NCBI RefSeq assembly: GCF_950295315.1
Contig: NC_080164.1
Span: 106,105,587-106,169,586 of the forward strand
Reading direction: 5' to 3'
DNA from: Erinaceus europaeus
Lineage: Eukaryota > Chordata > Mammalia > Eulipotyphla > Erinaceidae
Length of the DNA: 64,000 nucleotides
Shown here: positions 52,641-64,000 of the stretch, one piece after another
How positions within the stretch are numbered: position 1 is the stretch's first letter
Layout: each line of letters opens with the position of its first letter
The notes under the pieces: model-generated
Database searches by the model: none
What the model was told of the DNA's origin: nothing
Seen by the model: only the letters and a program-made list of their open reading frames with translations
Translations under genes and position numbers: made by a program

Positions 52641-53890
52641 TCAGTTTTTCCTGACAAGAGTGAAAATGGTCTTAGAAAGATTTATTTTCCTACAACATCA
52701 AGAAAAAAATTGCCAAATGTTATCAGTTTATTTCCCCAAATGTTATCTTTATCCATTTAGATGCTCTTCCCATAATTGCTATCTGGGATGAGAATAACAC
52801 ACCTCTAGAGCTGATAGGATCAAAATGCCATGTTTAGCCTGAGTGAAACTTTTCTTTGGGGAATTACAGAATGCTCAGTCCTATTTAACATAGCATATGG
52901 ACATAACATATACTATGATTGTAGTCTTCATTTTTCTATTAAAATGCTAATGAATAAAAAGGGATTTCATTTTTATTAAGGAGGGTGGAGGTACAAGTGT
53001 GGGAGAGTGAATTAAAAGCAAACCTACTGGGAGAAGAGATAAGAAGTCCAGACATCTGCATGACTCTCCCTCCCACATATCACACTCAGAATCATGCATC
53101 CGTGAGGAAGGAAGGATATTAAAACACAAAAGAAAATGGAACCAAACTTATAACGGAATGGCAGGCCCAGGGCATCAAGAAGATTCAATCAGCTAGACAA
53201 GCAAATCTCTTGTTTCATTCAAAAGCGACAGTAGCAGTTTTAACACGGAGAGGCTTACATGGTGGGTGGTTTTATCTTTAGTGAGTTTTTTTTTTTTTTC
53301 TCTCTCTCTCTCTTCTTTGAACATGCATTTGAGGAAAATGTAACAGTCTCCGTGTTTGCTCATTCTGGTGTCTTCTCATTTGCCTAGTTTTCAGCATTCA
53401 TTATGGCTTCCTTCTGTCTGCAAAATGCTTATAAGTCTAGTCTACTTTTGTCTATATCTCAAGTCCATTCCTCTCTCCCAGGCTGTACATCCAGTTTACT
53501 AGATGGTGAAATTAACTTGGATGGTCATCTCCTGGTTTCCCAAATACTGTTTCTGTCCAATTATTAGATGCAAGCATTCCTCCTTAAAATGGAGAAGAAA
53601 AAGAAAGAAAAAAATGCTCCTGTGTTGGCACAAAAGTGAACTGTTAGATTATGCTTTTATGACTGTCACTAAAAATGAGAAGAGCCTAAAGGAAAGATAT
53701 TTATGCTATGTATTTATGTTGGTTCTAGGAGGGAGAGAGCAAGGTAAACCTTTGGATCTCTCAACTGAATAAGTACAAGGAGTATGATCATTCTCATTCA
53801 CAGTATACTTACACAGGTGATTCTCAAGACAAATAAAAATAACATTTTTATAACTGAAACCTCTACTTAAAGGTAGCGTTGTTTTCAGTT
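52641..53890. other. Intergenic, no gene recognised
   Basis: AT-rich unassigned sequence with a T-run/(TC)n near 53287-53313. Frames of up to 89 codons show no family. Confidence 0.4.
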
Positions 53891-54085
53891 CCTGGGAATG
53901 GCACACCTGGTTGAGCACTCATATTATAGTGTGCAAAGACCTGGGTTCAAGTCCCCAGTCCCCACCTGCGGAGGGTGGGGGCGTGGCTTCACAAGTAGAG
54001 AAGCAGTGCTACAAATCTCTCTTTCTCTGCCATCTCCATTTTCCCCTCTTGATAACTCTTGGTCTCTAGCCAATAAATAGTAGCA
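53891..54085 (+). mobile_element. SINE, sense
   Basis: CCTGGGAATGGCACACCTGGTTGAGC, CTGGGTTCAAGTCCCC, CCCACCTGCGGAGG, and TAGCCAATAAATAG at the tail. Confidence 0.75.
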
Positions 54086-54399
54086 TTGTTTTCAAGACTT
54101 GAAAGACTTTATCTATATTACTTTCTATCTTGAAATGACAGATCATTGCAATATATATTATAAAAAACAAATAACATCCTCCAATGGATTGACACATGAT
54201 GCTTCCACAAATTTAAGGTATGTAAAATAAAGAAAAGCCTTCCTTCTTCCAATGATTCCTTTTCCAATGCTAACTTTCTTGGTAGATGATATGTCATCAT
54301 TCTTGTTTCCAGTCAAGAAAACCAAGAATTAATGTACATAGATATTTCCCCAGATCATAACTGACAACTAAACAAATCTCCATTACTTGTTTGTTTATT

Positions 54400-54725
54400 A
54401 TTTATTAATTTAGTGTCATCAGGGTCATTGCAGGGGCTCAATGATTGCAGGACCCCACTATTATATGTGCTCTATGTCTTAAAAGAAACTGAGAGCCAGA
54501 GACACAGAGAGAGAAGAAAGAGAGGGAGAGGGAGAGGGAGAGGGAGAGGGAGAGGGAGAGGGAGAGGGAGAGGGAGAGGGAGAGAGGGAGAGAGAGAGAG
54601 AGAGAGAGAGAGTATATAGCCACTGCTTCACTGCTTGTGAAACTTCCCCCTACAAGTGCTCCTATTTAGTGACAAGTGTTTCAAACCTGGGTCTGGACAT
54701 GGTAATGTGTTCACTCTACCAAAGG
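54400..54725 (-). mobile_element. SINE, antisense, with expanded GGGAGA repeat
   Basis: TCAGGGTCATTGCAGGGGCTCAATG on the left and GTAATGTGTTCACTCTACC on the right. The purine-rich middle has expanded into (GGGAGA)n then (GA)n at 54521-54612. Confidence 0.7.
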
Positions 54726-54924
54726 AAGACACCCTGAAATCTGATACTTTGCAAGTTTTCTATTTATGATATTTATTTTTCACTTTTGTATCCCTACATG
54801 CTTCTCTGCCCTTTCCACATAGGTGAAGGTGCCCCAAAATACATTCTCAGCTCAAGGGAGGAATTCTTTTGGTTGGAGAAAAATTTTAACCCCCTTTTTT
54901 TTTTGCAGTAGAAATGATCAATTT
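54726..54924. other. Intergenic, no gene recognised
   Basis: Short unassigned stretch ahead of an L1 tail. Confidence 0.35.
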
Positions 54925-56615
54925 ATTTTATTTAATTTTTAATTTTTATTTATAAAAAGAAAACACTGACAAAAAAACTTAGGATAAAAGGGGTACAACT
55001 CCACACAATTCCCATCACTGAGAACTCCATATCCCATCCTCTCCCCTGATAGCTTCCCTATTCTTTATCCCTTTGGGAATATGGACCCNNNNNNNNNNNN
55101 NNNNNNNNNNNNNNNNNNNNNNNNNNNNNNNNNNNNNNNNNNNNNNNNNNNNNNNNNNNNNNNNNNNNNNNNNNNNNNNNNNNNNNNNNNNNNNNNNNNN
55201 NNNNNNNNNNNNNNNNNNNNNNNNNNNNNNNNNNNNNNNNNNNNNNNNNNNNNNNNNNNNNNNNNNNNNNNNNNNNNNNNNNNNNNNNTATTCAGTTTAG
55301 GAGCCTATGTGACCTCTGCATCCCTGTAGATCCAACCTCACATTCTGTGGTCATCAGTGGGAACATTCCAAGCTGCCCCAATATCAGGGGACCCATCTTC
55401 CTCAGCATAGAGTATGTAGTCCAGCCTCCCTTCAGAGAATGAATGGAACATTCTCTACTGTTGTTGATCCAATTTGAGGGCAAGGTCATATGGGGTCCAC
55501 AAAGGGGTCTGTTTTATTTTTCCTGATATAGATGACCAGTAGCAATGGAGAGAGGTATTATTCAAGGTCTAGGCCCATCATGTCAGTTTGGGAATCTCAG
55601 TACTCCCCCACTAGGGCCCCGGCTGATGGGGTGACCTTATAGTGACTAAAACAGTAATCATTAAAATATTAAAATCATTAAAAACCTGATGCTGTTGACT
55701 GGCTACGGAAGAAGGGCAAACGCTAGAAGAAGAATTAAAATATGCCATCTCTTTCCCTTATTCAGATTTTGCAGTCCTTGCTTTGATAAGGATAACCTGG
55801 GAGTGAGTGAGGGAAGGATAATAGGAAGTAGGTGAGGAGAGTATCTCAGTCTAAGTAAATACTATTTCATTATGAACTTCTTACTGACTCACTATAGACT
55901 ATTGTGTACTTTTGTGTTCAGTTATATATTTTGCCCTAATATGTGGATACATGTGAACATATGTCCTATCTTATAATACCTTGTCTATATCTAGGTTTCA
56001 GGACCTTGTTAGGAAGTGAACTACCTGGAATGGAATTAGAGAATCCTATGAAAGGAAAGGTCTCACCTGAGTAATGAGGCTGAAGGGTTAACATTTCATG
56101 CCTGATGTCTCTGGACACAGTTTGAAGTTAAGCATACCTAAGTGGTACTTGTCATGTTGATTAGGTGGGGATCAGCAGATGCAATATCATTTGGTATGAC
56201 TTGAGAGAAGCATGCAGGAAAGTGAGCCCCACTCCAGGACTGGGGAAATATAGGCTCAATAGAGGAAGTGGGGAGGTTCCTGCTGTCTTAGGGTTTAAGA
56301 AGGCAACAGATAGTTATTGCTATAACCATATTATTTGGCAATTGGGTTAACTTTGAAAAATCCCTTTTTTAGGATTTGTTGTACCATACACCATATCACT
56401 ATAATTTATGTTCTTTGATATTATTGGTATATAGATGTGCCACTGGTTGCTTCTGTTCTCTCTGGTCTAAGCTTTTAAGAAAGCCAAAATATCAGAGACT
56501 CTGCCTATGGTCTGTGCATTAAAAAGCTGGAGACATTCAATCAATTTTTTTCCTCTTGTATTAACTAAACGGTGATTTACATGACTACAGATTAATAGGG
56601 TTAGAATTCTTTTTT
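54925..56615 (-). mobile_element. LINE-1 3' UTR, antisense, containing the assembly gap
   Basis: Left part is the A-tail complement and GGGTACAACTCCACACAATTCCC to GGAATATGGACCC. After the gap it resumes at TATGTGACCTCTGCATCCC and runs through CTATATCTAGGTTTCAGG and GGACTGGGGAAATATAGG. It is co-linear with the copy at 57.9-59.7 kb. Confidence 0.85.
55089..55288. other. Assembly gap, 200 N
   Basis: Exactly 200 undetermined bases inside an L1 3' UTR. Co-linearity with the 57.9-59.7 kb copy suggests the missing piece is about 460 bases. Confidence 0.95.
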
Positions 56616-56780
56616 TTTTTTTTTTTTTACAGTCAATAATATCTTTCCCATACTTGGGAGCTACTGTCTTCCCTGATCCAGCTTTCTGGTCCTTTTTCCA
56701 GCTATGACATCTTCTCCCCAGACAATGACACAATAACTTGGATCCACCTGCATATCAGATGTCAGGCTCAGAAAAAAAAA
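56616..56780 (+). mobile_element. LINE-1 3' UTR upstream segment, sense, next to the antisense copy
   Basis: After a T-run, ACAGTCAATAATATC, GGGAGCTACTGTCTTCC and AGACAATGACACAATAACTTGG match 49795-49910 in sense orientation. It may be an inverted 5' part of the neighbouring antisense L1 or an independent piece. Confidence 0.6.
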
Positions 56781-57890
56781 AAAATATATATATATATAAT
56801 AACTTGTCATTTAGTTACCCAGTGAATAAGCACACTCACAGTGTGCAGAGCAATTGTAGGGGTGAAGGAAAGAAATCAAGGTTTTGTCTTTATAGTTAAC
56901 TAAGGCTTAACAGTGGAATAGATAGAAATGTTCCCAGAAAAACTGTCATTTGCATTAAAGGGAGAGGGTTCTGTCAGTGCTTTGAACAACACTTACTTAA
57001 AGCTCAGTAGAGTGTGATTTTCAAATGTGGTGCTGCTGACTTTGGGTTTGGAACCACTGTGAATTCTGTATATATTATACACCCAATTGACTAACCACTA
57101 GCTTAGCTGAAACAAGGAAGCTGCATTCTCCTCTTCACCCAATGAGTCTTCACAAAACATCTAGGACACACAAACCTGGTTAATGGAGTCCTTCACATTT
57201 CCTGATTGCAGATAGATTTGGCCACACTGGGAAAGCACTTTATTCTGTGCTTTCTCAGTTTTTTCCTAGTTCTATCTGTGTTTTAGATGCTCTGTCTTTT
57301 GTCATGCAACAAAACCTGGCTTGCTTTTTTAATTGTATTCAATGCACATCCTCACTCTTCACAGACATATTTTTTGGTTGATTGAGCAGATGGTGGATTT
57401 GTTTTAATATTTAACCTATTATAAATACTTAGGAAACATAGCGGTTGTAGGCAAATACAAGATTAAATTGGATAATTACTCAAATGAGAATATTTACAAG
57501 TTTTCAGCAATATGTGTATGTCATCATAACATGGAATTTAAAATGTGTAGCCATTAATATTTTCAATGTAACAAATGAATTGTAGAAAATACAATGTTGA
57601 TAGCTTTGATTTTATTTTCTCATCAGGTTTAGCTTAAGATAATATTTCTGAAGGACTTTGAATTGTGAATGCAATAGTAACATAGTAAAAATAATTCCCA
57701 TCATTGTTGCCTCATTACAAGTCTTATGTACATTGCATTAACTAATCAGCAGAGCTAACAGTAGATTGCTTTATTTTTTTGTTTATGGCCTTTTTAGTTT
57801 TTGTATTTTTGTCTTTATACATTTGAAACTTATTTAAATTGTTCTTATCCAGATTTTTAAAATTTATTTTATTTATGTTTATATTTATTA
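56781..57890. other. Intergenic AT-rich DNA, no gene recognised
   Basis: Short (AT)n at about 56780-56798, then unassigned sequence without supported features. Confidence 0.4.
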
Positions 57891-59700
57891 TTTTAATTAA
57901 TAAAATGGAAATATTGACAAGACCATAGGATAAGCAGGGTACAATTCCCACCACCAGAGTTCCATATCCCATCCCCTTCCTTGAAAACTTTCCTATGTTT
58001 TATCCTTCTGGGAGCATGGATCCAGGGCAATTATATTGAGCAAAAGGTGGAAGGTCTGGCTTCTGTAACTGCTTCTCCTTTGGACATGGGTGTTGGCGGA
58101 TTGATCTATACTCCCAGCCTGTTTCTATCTTTCTCTAGTGGGGCAGGTTCTGGAGAGGTGGAGTTCCAGGGTACATTGATGAGGTTTTCAGCCAGGGAAG
58201 TCAGGTTGGCATCATAGTAGTATGATGAAACCCGGTGGTTGAAAAACCATTAAGATAGAAAGCAGAAGTAGTAAGGAACCTAAAGGCAAGAATATAGCAG
58301 ATGAGATGTGAGGTCTCCATTTTGGAAAAAGCTAATAGGTATATTTTAGGTATATTCCAAGGTGTCTATAACTTTATTAGTTTGTGCCTGAGCATGGCAG
58401 CTAACATGCAGGTTGACACAAGGTATTGTCTGGTGAGATTGTGATATATATATATTGAACTCCATTGATTTGATCTGGAGTCCATATTTATCACAGAAGC
58501 CTGTGTAACCTCTGCATCCCTGTAGGTCTGAGCTCACATTCTGTGTTCATGGCTAGGAACACTATAGGATGCACTAATTTCAGGACCCATCTTCTTTGAG
58601 TGGTAGAGTATATTGCCCAGCCTCCCTTCAGAGAATGGGGCTGTCCTTACAATTGTTGGTCCACATTGAGGACAAGGTCCTGTAGAGGCCCACAAAGAGG
58701 TCCATTAAGTTGTTTCTGATGGACAGTAGTGAGTGGGATCTATTAGAGGTCTAGGCCTATCATGTCTGTGTGGGAATCCCAGGAATCCCTGACTAGGGCC
58801 TCAAGTGATGGGGTGGCCTAATAGTGACTAAAGAGTCATCAGTAAAGTATGCCAGTCTCTTACCCTTACCCAGCTTTTTTATTCCTTACTTTGTCTGACA
58901 AGGTTAGACTTGGAATGATTGAGAGAAGTGAAATAAGTACTTGGTGAGGATGATATCTAGGTCTAAGTAGAAACTATTTGATTAGGTACTCTATGGCATT
59001 TTTTTAGGTCTTTCTACTTGCTCACTGCACTTACTGAGTCACTGCAAACTATTGTGCACTTTTACTTTAAAGTATATATTTCCCCCAACTAATTGACACA
59101 TACATACACATCCCCTATCTCATAGGCCCTGGTCTATATCTAGGTTTTGAGTTTTTGTTTTGAAGTGTGCCCTCTAAAATGGAATTAAGGAGTCCTTTGA
59201 GCTAGTTATGGTCTCATCACAGTAGTGAAGTTGGAGGGTTGATATTACATGCCTGATCTCTCTGAATAGTCGTAAGTGAAACGTGCTGAAGTGGTACTGG
59301 TTGCATTGAGTAGGTTGGGATCTACAGATGCAGTATCAATTGATATAAATTGAGAGAAGCCTGCAGGAGAGTGAGCCCCACCCTAGAGGTTCCAGGACTG
59401 GGAGAAATATGGATTTTGTAAAGAATGGAGAAGGTTCCTGTGCATCTAAGGATTTAAGAAGGCAATAGATACTTATCGTTATAACCAAATAAGTTGACAA
59501 TTGGGTTAGCTTTGATAATCCCATTGTTAGGATTCACTGTATCATACAAGACCTCACCAGTAATTTGTTTTTTAATACTATTTACATATAGCTGAATCTT
59601 CTAATGTGATGCCACCAGTTGCTTCTGTTCTCCCTGATCTAAGCTTATAGGTGATTTAATATTTCAAAGAACAAATCTCTATTAGAAATATATTAACAAT
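57891..59700 (-). mobile_element. Long LINE-1 3' UTR, antisense
   Basis: The most complete 3' UTR copy in the window (about 1.8 kb). It begins with CATAGGATAAGCAGGGTACAATTCCC and contains a middle section (about 58330-59000: GCCTGTGTAACCTCTGCATCC, CTCCCTTCAGAGAATGG, ATCATGTCTGTGTGGG) that the 21.4-22.6 kb copy lacks. It ends upstream with GTTGCTTCTGTTCTCCCTGATC. Confidence 0.85.
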
Positions 59701-59864
59701 TTGAGCTCACTGTTAAAATTCAATCTTCTTACCAATCTGAAGTCTTAAGTGCTGCCTGACTAGCCAAACAAGTCCTGATCTGCATTGCTGTGCTAGCTCC
59801 TCGCTCTGAAGCAATGGGTTTGGATCCACCGAGAATTTTATTTTTTATCTTATCTTATTATTTT

Positions 59865-60145
59865 TTAATATTTATTTATTTTCCCTTTTTTGCCCTTGTT
59901 GTTTAACATTGTTATAGTTATGAACGCTGTTGTTATTGATGTCATCGTTGTTGGATAGGACAGAGAGAGGAGGGGAAGACAGAGAGGGGGAGAGAAAGAC
60001 AGATACCTGCATACCTGCTTAACTGCCTGTGAAGTGACTCCCCTACAGGTGGGGAGCTGAGGGCTCAAAAAGGGATCCTTAAGCTGGTCCTTACACTTTG
60101 CACCACATGCGCTTAACCAGCTGTGCCACTGCCCAACTCCCCTTA
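59865..60145 (-). mobile_element. SINE, antisense
   Basis: Full copy: GTTGTTGGATAGGACAGAGAG, CTGCCTGTGAAGTGACTCCCC, GCGCTTAACCAGCTGTGCCACTG. Flanks share CTTAT..TTATTTTTTAA sequence (about 59850 and 60142). Confidence 0.88.
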
Positions 60146-60169
60146 TATTATTTTTTAAGGACTTGCTAG

Positions 60170-60468
60170 GGGGCCAGGAAGTGGCACACCAGGTTAAATG
60201 AACATAGTAGGAAGTGCAAGAACCCTTTCAAGGATCCCAGTTCTAGCCCCCAACTCGCCACCTGCAAAGGGGTCACTTCACCAGTGGTGAAGCAGGTCTG
60301 CAGGTGTTTAACTTTCTCTCCTTGTCTCTATCTCCCCCACCCCCTCAATTTCTCTCTGTCCTATACAACAACAACAACAACAGTAATAATAATAGAAAAA
60401 AATGGTCACAGGAGCAGTGGTTTTCTAGTGCCAACACCAATCCCCACTAATAACCCTGGAGACATTTT
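60170..60468 (+). mobile_element. Long-form SINE, sense
   Basis: GGGGCCAGGAAGTGGCACACC, AGGATCCCAGTTCTAGCC, CACCAGTGGTGAAGCAGG, CTCTGTCCTATACAAC and the 3' module CACTAATAACCCTGGAG. Confidence 0.82.
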
Positions 60469-60622
60469 TTTCTTAAATAAAAAGGAAACATTGACTAAAC
60501 CATAGGATAAGAGGGATACAACTCCACACAATTCCCATCACCAGAACCTCGTATCCCCATCCCTCCCCTGATAGCTTTCCTGTTCTTTAACCCTCTGGGA
60601 GTATGGACCCAAGGTCATTCAA
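60469..60622 (-). mobile_element. LINE-1 3' end, antisense
   Basis: Complement of the L1 tail: CATAGGATAAGAGGGATACAACTCC, TGATAGCTTTCCTGTTC and GGGAGTATGGACCC. It directly abuts the preceding SINE. Confidence 0.82.
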
Positions 60623-60654
60623 AATTTTTTTTAAAAAGCCTTGTTAAGAACTTA

Positions 60655-61210
60655 GCTCCAGGGCCAGATGGTGGAGCACATGTTACCATGGGTCGTGACC
60701 TGATTTCAAGGCCTGGTTCCTACCTGCAAAGGGGAAGCTTATAAGCAGTGCTGCAGGTCTCTCTCTCTCTCTCTATCTATACCTTCCCTGCTGAATTCTC
60801 CTTGTCCATCAAATAAATCAACTTTTATTTTTTAATATTTATCTTCCCTTTTTTGTTGCCCTTGTTTTTCACTGTTGTTGTTATTGTTTTTGTTATTGAT
60901 GTTGTCGTCATTGTTGGATAGGACAGAGAGAAATGGAGAGAGGAGAAGACAGAGAGGGGGAGGGGAAAAGAGACAGCTACAGACCTGCTTCACAGCTTGT
61001 GAAGAGACGCCCCTGCAGGTGGGGAGCTGGGCGCTCCGCTGGCATCCTTACACTGGTCCTTGCCCTTTGTGCTACATGCGCTTAACCGGCTGTGCTACTA
61101 CCCAACTCCCCAATAAATCAATTTTTTTAATAAAAGAATTTAAAATGGCCACTGGGAGTTGTGGGTTTTTAGTGCTGGCATAGAGTCCAGCAATAATCTT
61201 GGTGTAAATG
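60655..61210 (+). mobile_element. SINE, sense, interrupted by an antisense SINE
   Basis: Left part 60660-60821 (GGGCCAGATGGTGGAGC, CCTACCTGCAAAGGGG, CTCCTTGTCCATC). Right part 61112-61210 (AATAAATCAATTTTTT, GCATAGAGTCCAGCAATAATC). Confidence 0.75.
60822..61111 (-). mobile_element. SINE, antisense, nested in another SINE
   Basis: Complete copy (CTTTTTTGTTGCCCTTG, GGATAGGACAGAGAGAAATGG, GCGCTTAACCGGCTGTGCTAC) with target duplication AATAAATCAA at 60812-60821 and 61112-61121. Confidence 0.88.
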
Positions 61211-61579
61211 AAATAATAATAATAACAACTTAGCTCTGTCAGAAGCAGAGGGTTTTCTACAAGACCCTGAATATACTGTTTACCCCTTTCTAAAAAGAAT
61301 ATGGAATAATTCTGAGACAGAGTGAGAATCATCAGAAGGAATTGTGGTTTTGAGTTTAATATGGAGGACAACTATATTCACAGATGTTCACTGAATACCT
61401 ACTATGTGCCAGAAACTATTCTAATATTGGGAGGTGACACAGTGAGTGGAAATATACATCTCCTTGCTTTAGGAAGCAGTCATTGAAACGGGGGGAAATT
61501 CAGTCAGCAAATTGGAGACAACTAACCCTGTATTGTAGCAGATAGTGGTGAGTGCTGTGGAGATTATGTATATATATAT
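61211..61579. other. Intergenic, no gene recognised
   Basis: Unassigned stretch. The phrase CACTGAATACCTACTATGTGCCAG resembles an ancient interspersed repeat but is too short to name. Confidence 0.35.
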
Positions 61580-61800
61580 TGCCACCAGGATTATTACTAG
61601 GGCTCAGTGCCTACAAAATTCTGCCACTCCTGCTGGTCATTTACACTCCACTTTTTCCCGATAAAGTCAGTGATTGAGTAAAAAAGAGAAAGGACTGCAG
61701 CTCTGTTCTACCACTTCTGAAGCTTCCCCTCTGCAGGTCCTCATGCTTGACAACCTGTGCACTCCACTGGGTTAGTCACCAGACAGTACTAAAGAAATGT
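61580..61800 (-). mobile_element. Diverged SINE, antisense
   Basis: CCACCAGGATTATTACTAGGGCTCAGTGCC, then CCCCTCTGCAGGTCCTCATGC and GTGCACTCCACTGGGTTAG. Confidence 0.65.
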
Positions 61801-62665
61801 TTTTAAAGTAAATGGAGATATGTGTGTGTGGGTGGGCCAGAATGTTAGAAGTTGGGTCAATCTCCTCAAATCCCAGACTATGGGAGTGATTTCCTCCTGA
61901 ATGTGTGCTCCCACAGAGCCTCTTAGAAAGAGGCTCAGTTGTGTAGGAAAAAGCAAGGAGAATGATATGTCTGTAGGAGAGAGTGAGAGGAAGGGAGTTA
62001 GAGAGACCTAAATAAAGGTTTGGAGAGAGCTAGAAGACCATGCCATGAAGTCAGCAGAGGATCCTGGAGACCTGACAGATTTTGGTGAGGAGATATCTGT
62101 CTCCCTCAATGAACGGGGGAGATCTGGAAGGTGGTAATGAGCGCTCAGACTTGACTTACTTTTTGAGATGGACTCTCAACGGGCTTTTTAGAGTGCAAGT
62201 AAATCCCATGACTAGAGCAAGAGTTCACAAGCAATGAGAGCCAGGTTCTGGAGAAAGAGCAGCCAACAATTCAAACGTACACAAAGCACTGTCAGATTGG
62301 TCTTTATTTAGCTCTAATGAAGTCTGCAGCATGAATAATGAATATAGATGCACGGATGCTAATGAAATTTACATTCTTTAAGTGCACAGTGATTTGATAA
62401 AGGCAGTAGTGTTGTGGGTTGTGTTAATCAATGGATTCCAGGAGAAAAACCACTATAATAGAGAGGAGCTACACATGTTATAAACAGGCACATGCTATTA
62501 AAACTTGGAAGAAGCTAGTGTGTTAAATAAGAGGATGATCTCCAGATGAAATCTTATATGTCTGTCTCAGAACGAAGTCATGAGAAATGATGAATTTCCT
62601 GGAGTTAAGTCAGTAGTTCAACCACTGGCAGCATATTTCCATAGGTATGAAAACTCTGTCCATTT
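61801..62665. other. Intergenic, no gene recognised
   Basis: Unassigned. Some phrases (GGAGAGAGCTAGAAGACCATGCC; GACCTGACAGATTTTGG) could be an old unclassified repeat. Confidence 0.35.
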
Positions 62666-62945
62666 TTGGGGACTAGGTAGTGGCAAGCCCATTAGAACAC
62701 ACATTACCATGGACAAGGACTTGAGCTCCAGTTCCAGGTCACCACCTGCAGGGGGGAGGCTTCATGAGTGGTGAAGCAGTGCTACAGGGTCTCTCTTCCT
62801 CTCTATCTCCATACCTCCCCATTTTTTCTACTCTATCCAATAGAGAGACAGAGAAAGAGAGAGAAAGAGAGAGAGTTAGTTACAGGGTCAGAGGTTTCGT
62901 CATGTAAGCACAAACCCCAACTATTACTCTAGTGGCAATAACAAA
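62666..62945 (+). mobile_element. SINE, sense, with purine-repeat insertion
   Basis: GGGGACTAGGTAGTGGC head, CACCACCTGCAGGGGGGAGG, GAGTGGTGAAGCAGTGC, a (GAGA)n tract at about 62842-62874, and the 3' module CAACTATTACTCTAGTGGC. Confidence 0.75.
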
Positions 62946-63495
62946 CATAATAAAATAAATATATAAATAAATCGCTTCACGATCCAGTAGCACTGTAAGT
63001 ATGGAGATAATTTTGCAAATCAACATTGTGTTTTCACCTGGATATAGCATACAGCTCATCCCTGCATATCTATCTGTTAGAATAAACAAGTCTAAAGGGC
63101 ATAAACCAAATATCCATACACACTTATTTACTCTGATCTTGAAAACAAATCAATCCCTTACTGATTACCCAAATTAAGCTTTGTAGTTCATTGTGGACTT
63201 TGAAATAATAAGATTTTTTTTAAGATGTTGCCTTTATTACTTCCAGTATTATCATAAAGTCAGCCTGCTGATGAAAAAACAGCACTGGATGAGCATCGTT
63301 AACTTTTCTTAGTTAAGAAATCATTCGGGAACATTATAGGCTTCATGAAATTTAACAAATGCCATCCACCTCTGTTATTTTTACTAAATTTATGGCAATG
63401 GGTATGTGGATTTCTGTTAGTATTTGAATCACATCCTTAGGTTGATGATTAGAAGGAATAAAGTACATCTGTCCACTGCTGTTTTGCTTTCCTTT
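62946..63495. other. Intergenic, no gene recognised
   Basis: AT-rich, unassigned. Confidence 0.35.
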
Positions 63496-63870
63496 GTATT
63501 ATTTTCTCACCAGGGTTATAGCTGGGGTTGCATGGCTGCCTAGCTCCAAAAATCCTGGTAATGGCATTGTATTTTTCTCTCTGTTTAATTTATTATTTAC
63601 TTTTTTCTTCCTTCCTTTCTTTCTTTCTTTCTTTTTTTCTTTCTTTCTTTCTCTTTCCTTCCTTTCTTCCTTCCTTTCTGCCATTCTTTTAACCTTCTTT
63701 CCTTCTATAGAGTTGAGGAGACAGAGAAAGAAAAAGATAGACCAAAGTAGAGACAGCCTTCTGAACTGCTGGACAGCTTCCCCTTTGCAGGTAGAAAACA
63801 GGATTTAACCTGGGTCTTCATGCAGGGTAACTTATGCTTTCTGCTGGGTGCACCACCACCTGGCCCTACT
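63496..63870 (-). mobile_element. Long-form SINE, antisense, with (TTTC)n
   Basis: CACCAGGGTTATAGCTGGGGTTGC, a (TTTC/TTCC)n expansion at 63601-63679, GAGACAGAGAAAGAAAAAG, then CTGCTGGGTGCACCACCACC at the head. Confidence 0.75.
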
Positions 63871-63884
63871 TTCTTCCTTCCTTC

Positions 63885-64000
63885 TTTTAAAAATTTTTTT
63901 AAAATATTTATTTATTTACTGGAAAAAGACAGCCAGAAATTGAGAGGAGGAAGGAAGCTAGAGAGGGAGAGAGACAGAGAGACCCCCGCAGACCTGCTTC
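63885..64000 (-). mobile_element. SINE, antisense, cut by the window end
   Basis: T-rich start, GAGAGGAGGAAGGAAGC, GAGAGACAGAGAGACCCCCGCAG and GACCTGCTTC at the last base. Confidence 0.75.

Overview
This is mammalian nuclear DNA, almost certainly from a hedgehog (Erinaceidae, probably Erinaceus). The inference rests on dozens of copies of a tRNA-derived SINE with a polypyrimidine/GTT-rich tail that I recognise from hedgehog genomes, plus a LINE-1 lineage with a long 3' UTR ending in a TGGTGGGAATTGTGTGG-type segment. There is no prokaryotic signal. Nearly all of the short open frames are repeat-derived or chance frames. One 200-base assembly gap lies at 55089-55288. || Layout: 1-15.9 kb is LINE-1 and SINE territory. 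It holds an internally deleted L1, an old antisense L1, an L1 tail with a 5' inversion nested inside another L1, and a long but decayed sense L1 at about 9.4-13.7 kb. At 16.5-19.0 kb lies a complete short LTR element with two LTRs that look identical and a perfect 6-bp target duplication. 19-31 kb is intergenic sequence with SINEs, L1 tails and a solo LTR. At 31.3-33.6 kb a second, older member of the same LTR family sits inside a SINE. 34-38 kb is SINE-rich. At 39.7-42.6 kb, in the only GC-rich, gene-like stretch, there is a six-exon gene of the NUT family (NUTM1/NUTM2-like). Its exons splice in phase, and the last exon carries a one-base frameshift. At 46.6-48.8 kb a third, antisense member of the LTR family abuts an unrelated solo LTR. 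49-64 kb is again L1 3' UTR pieces, SINEs and simple repeats. || The most unusual content is the LTR family. All three members are 2.2-2.4 kb long, have a tRNA-Lys-like primer binding site, a purine tract and 6-bp target duplications (class II / betaretrovirus-like hallmarks), but have no recognisable gag, pro, pol or env. Instead they share an internal region with an open frame starting just after the primer site, a 21-bp in-frame repeat of varying copy number and, in two of them, a roughly 150-bp imperfect direct repeat between the ORF and the 3' LTR. They are best read as non-autonomous elements mobilised by an unseen relative. Their LTR divergence gives an age order, with copy 1 very young. 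|| The NUT-like gene is the only host protein-coding gene I can support. NUT proteins act in spermatid chromatin through p300/CBP. The other elements are parasitic insertions with no evident functional link to it. All reading was by eye. Coordinates of old repeats are approximate, whereas splice sites, LTR ends and target duplications were counted base by base.
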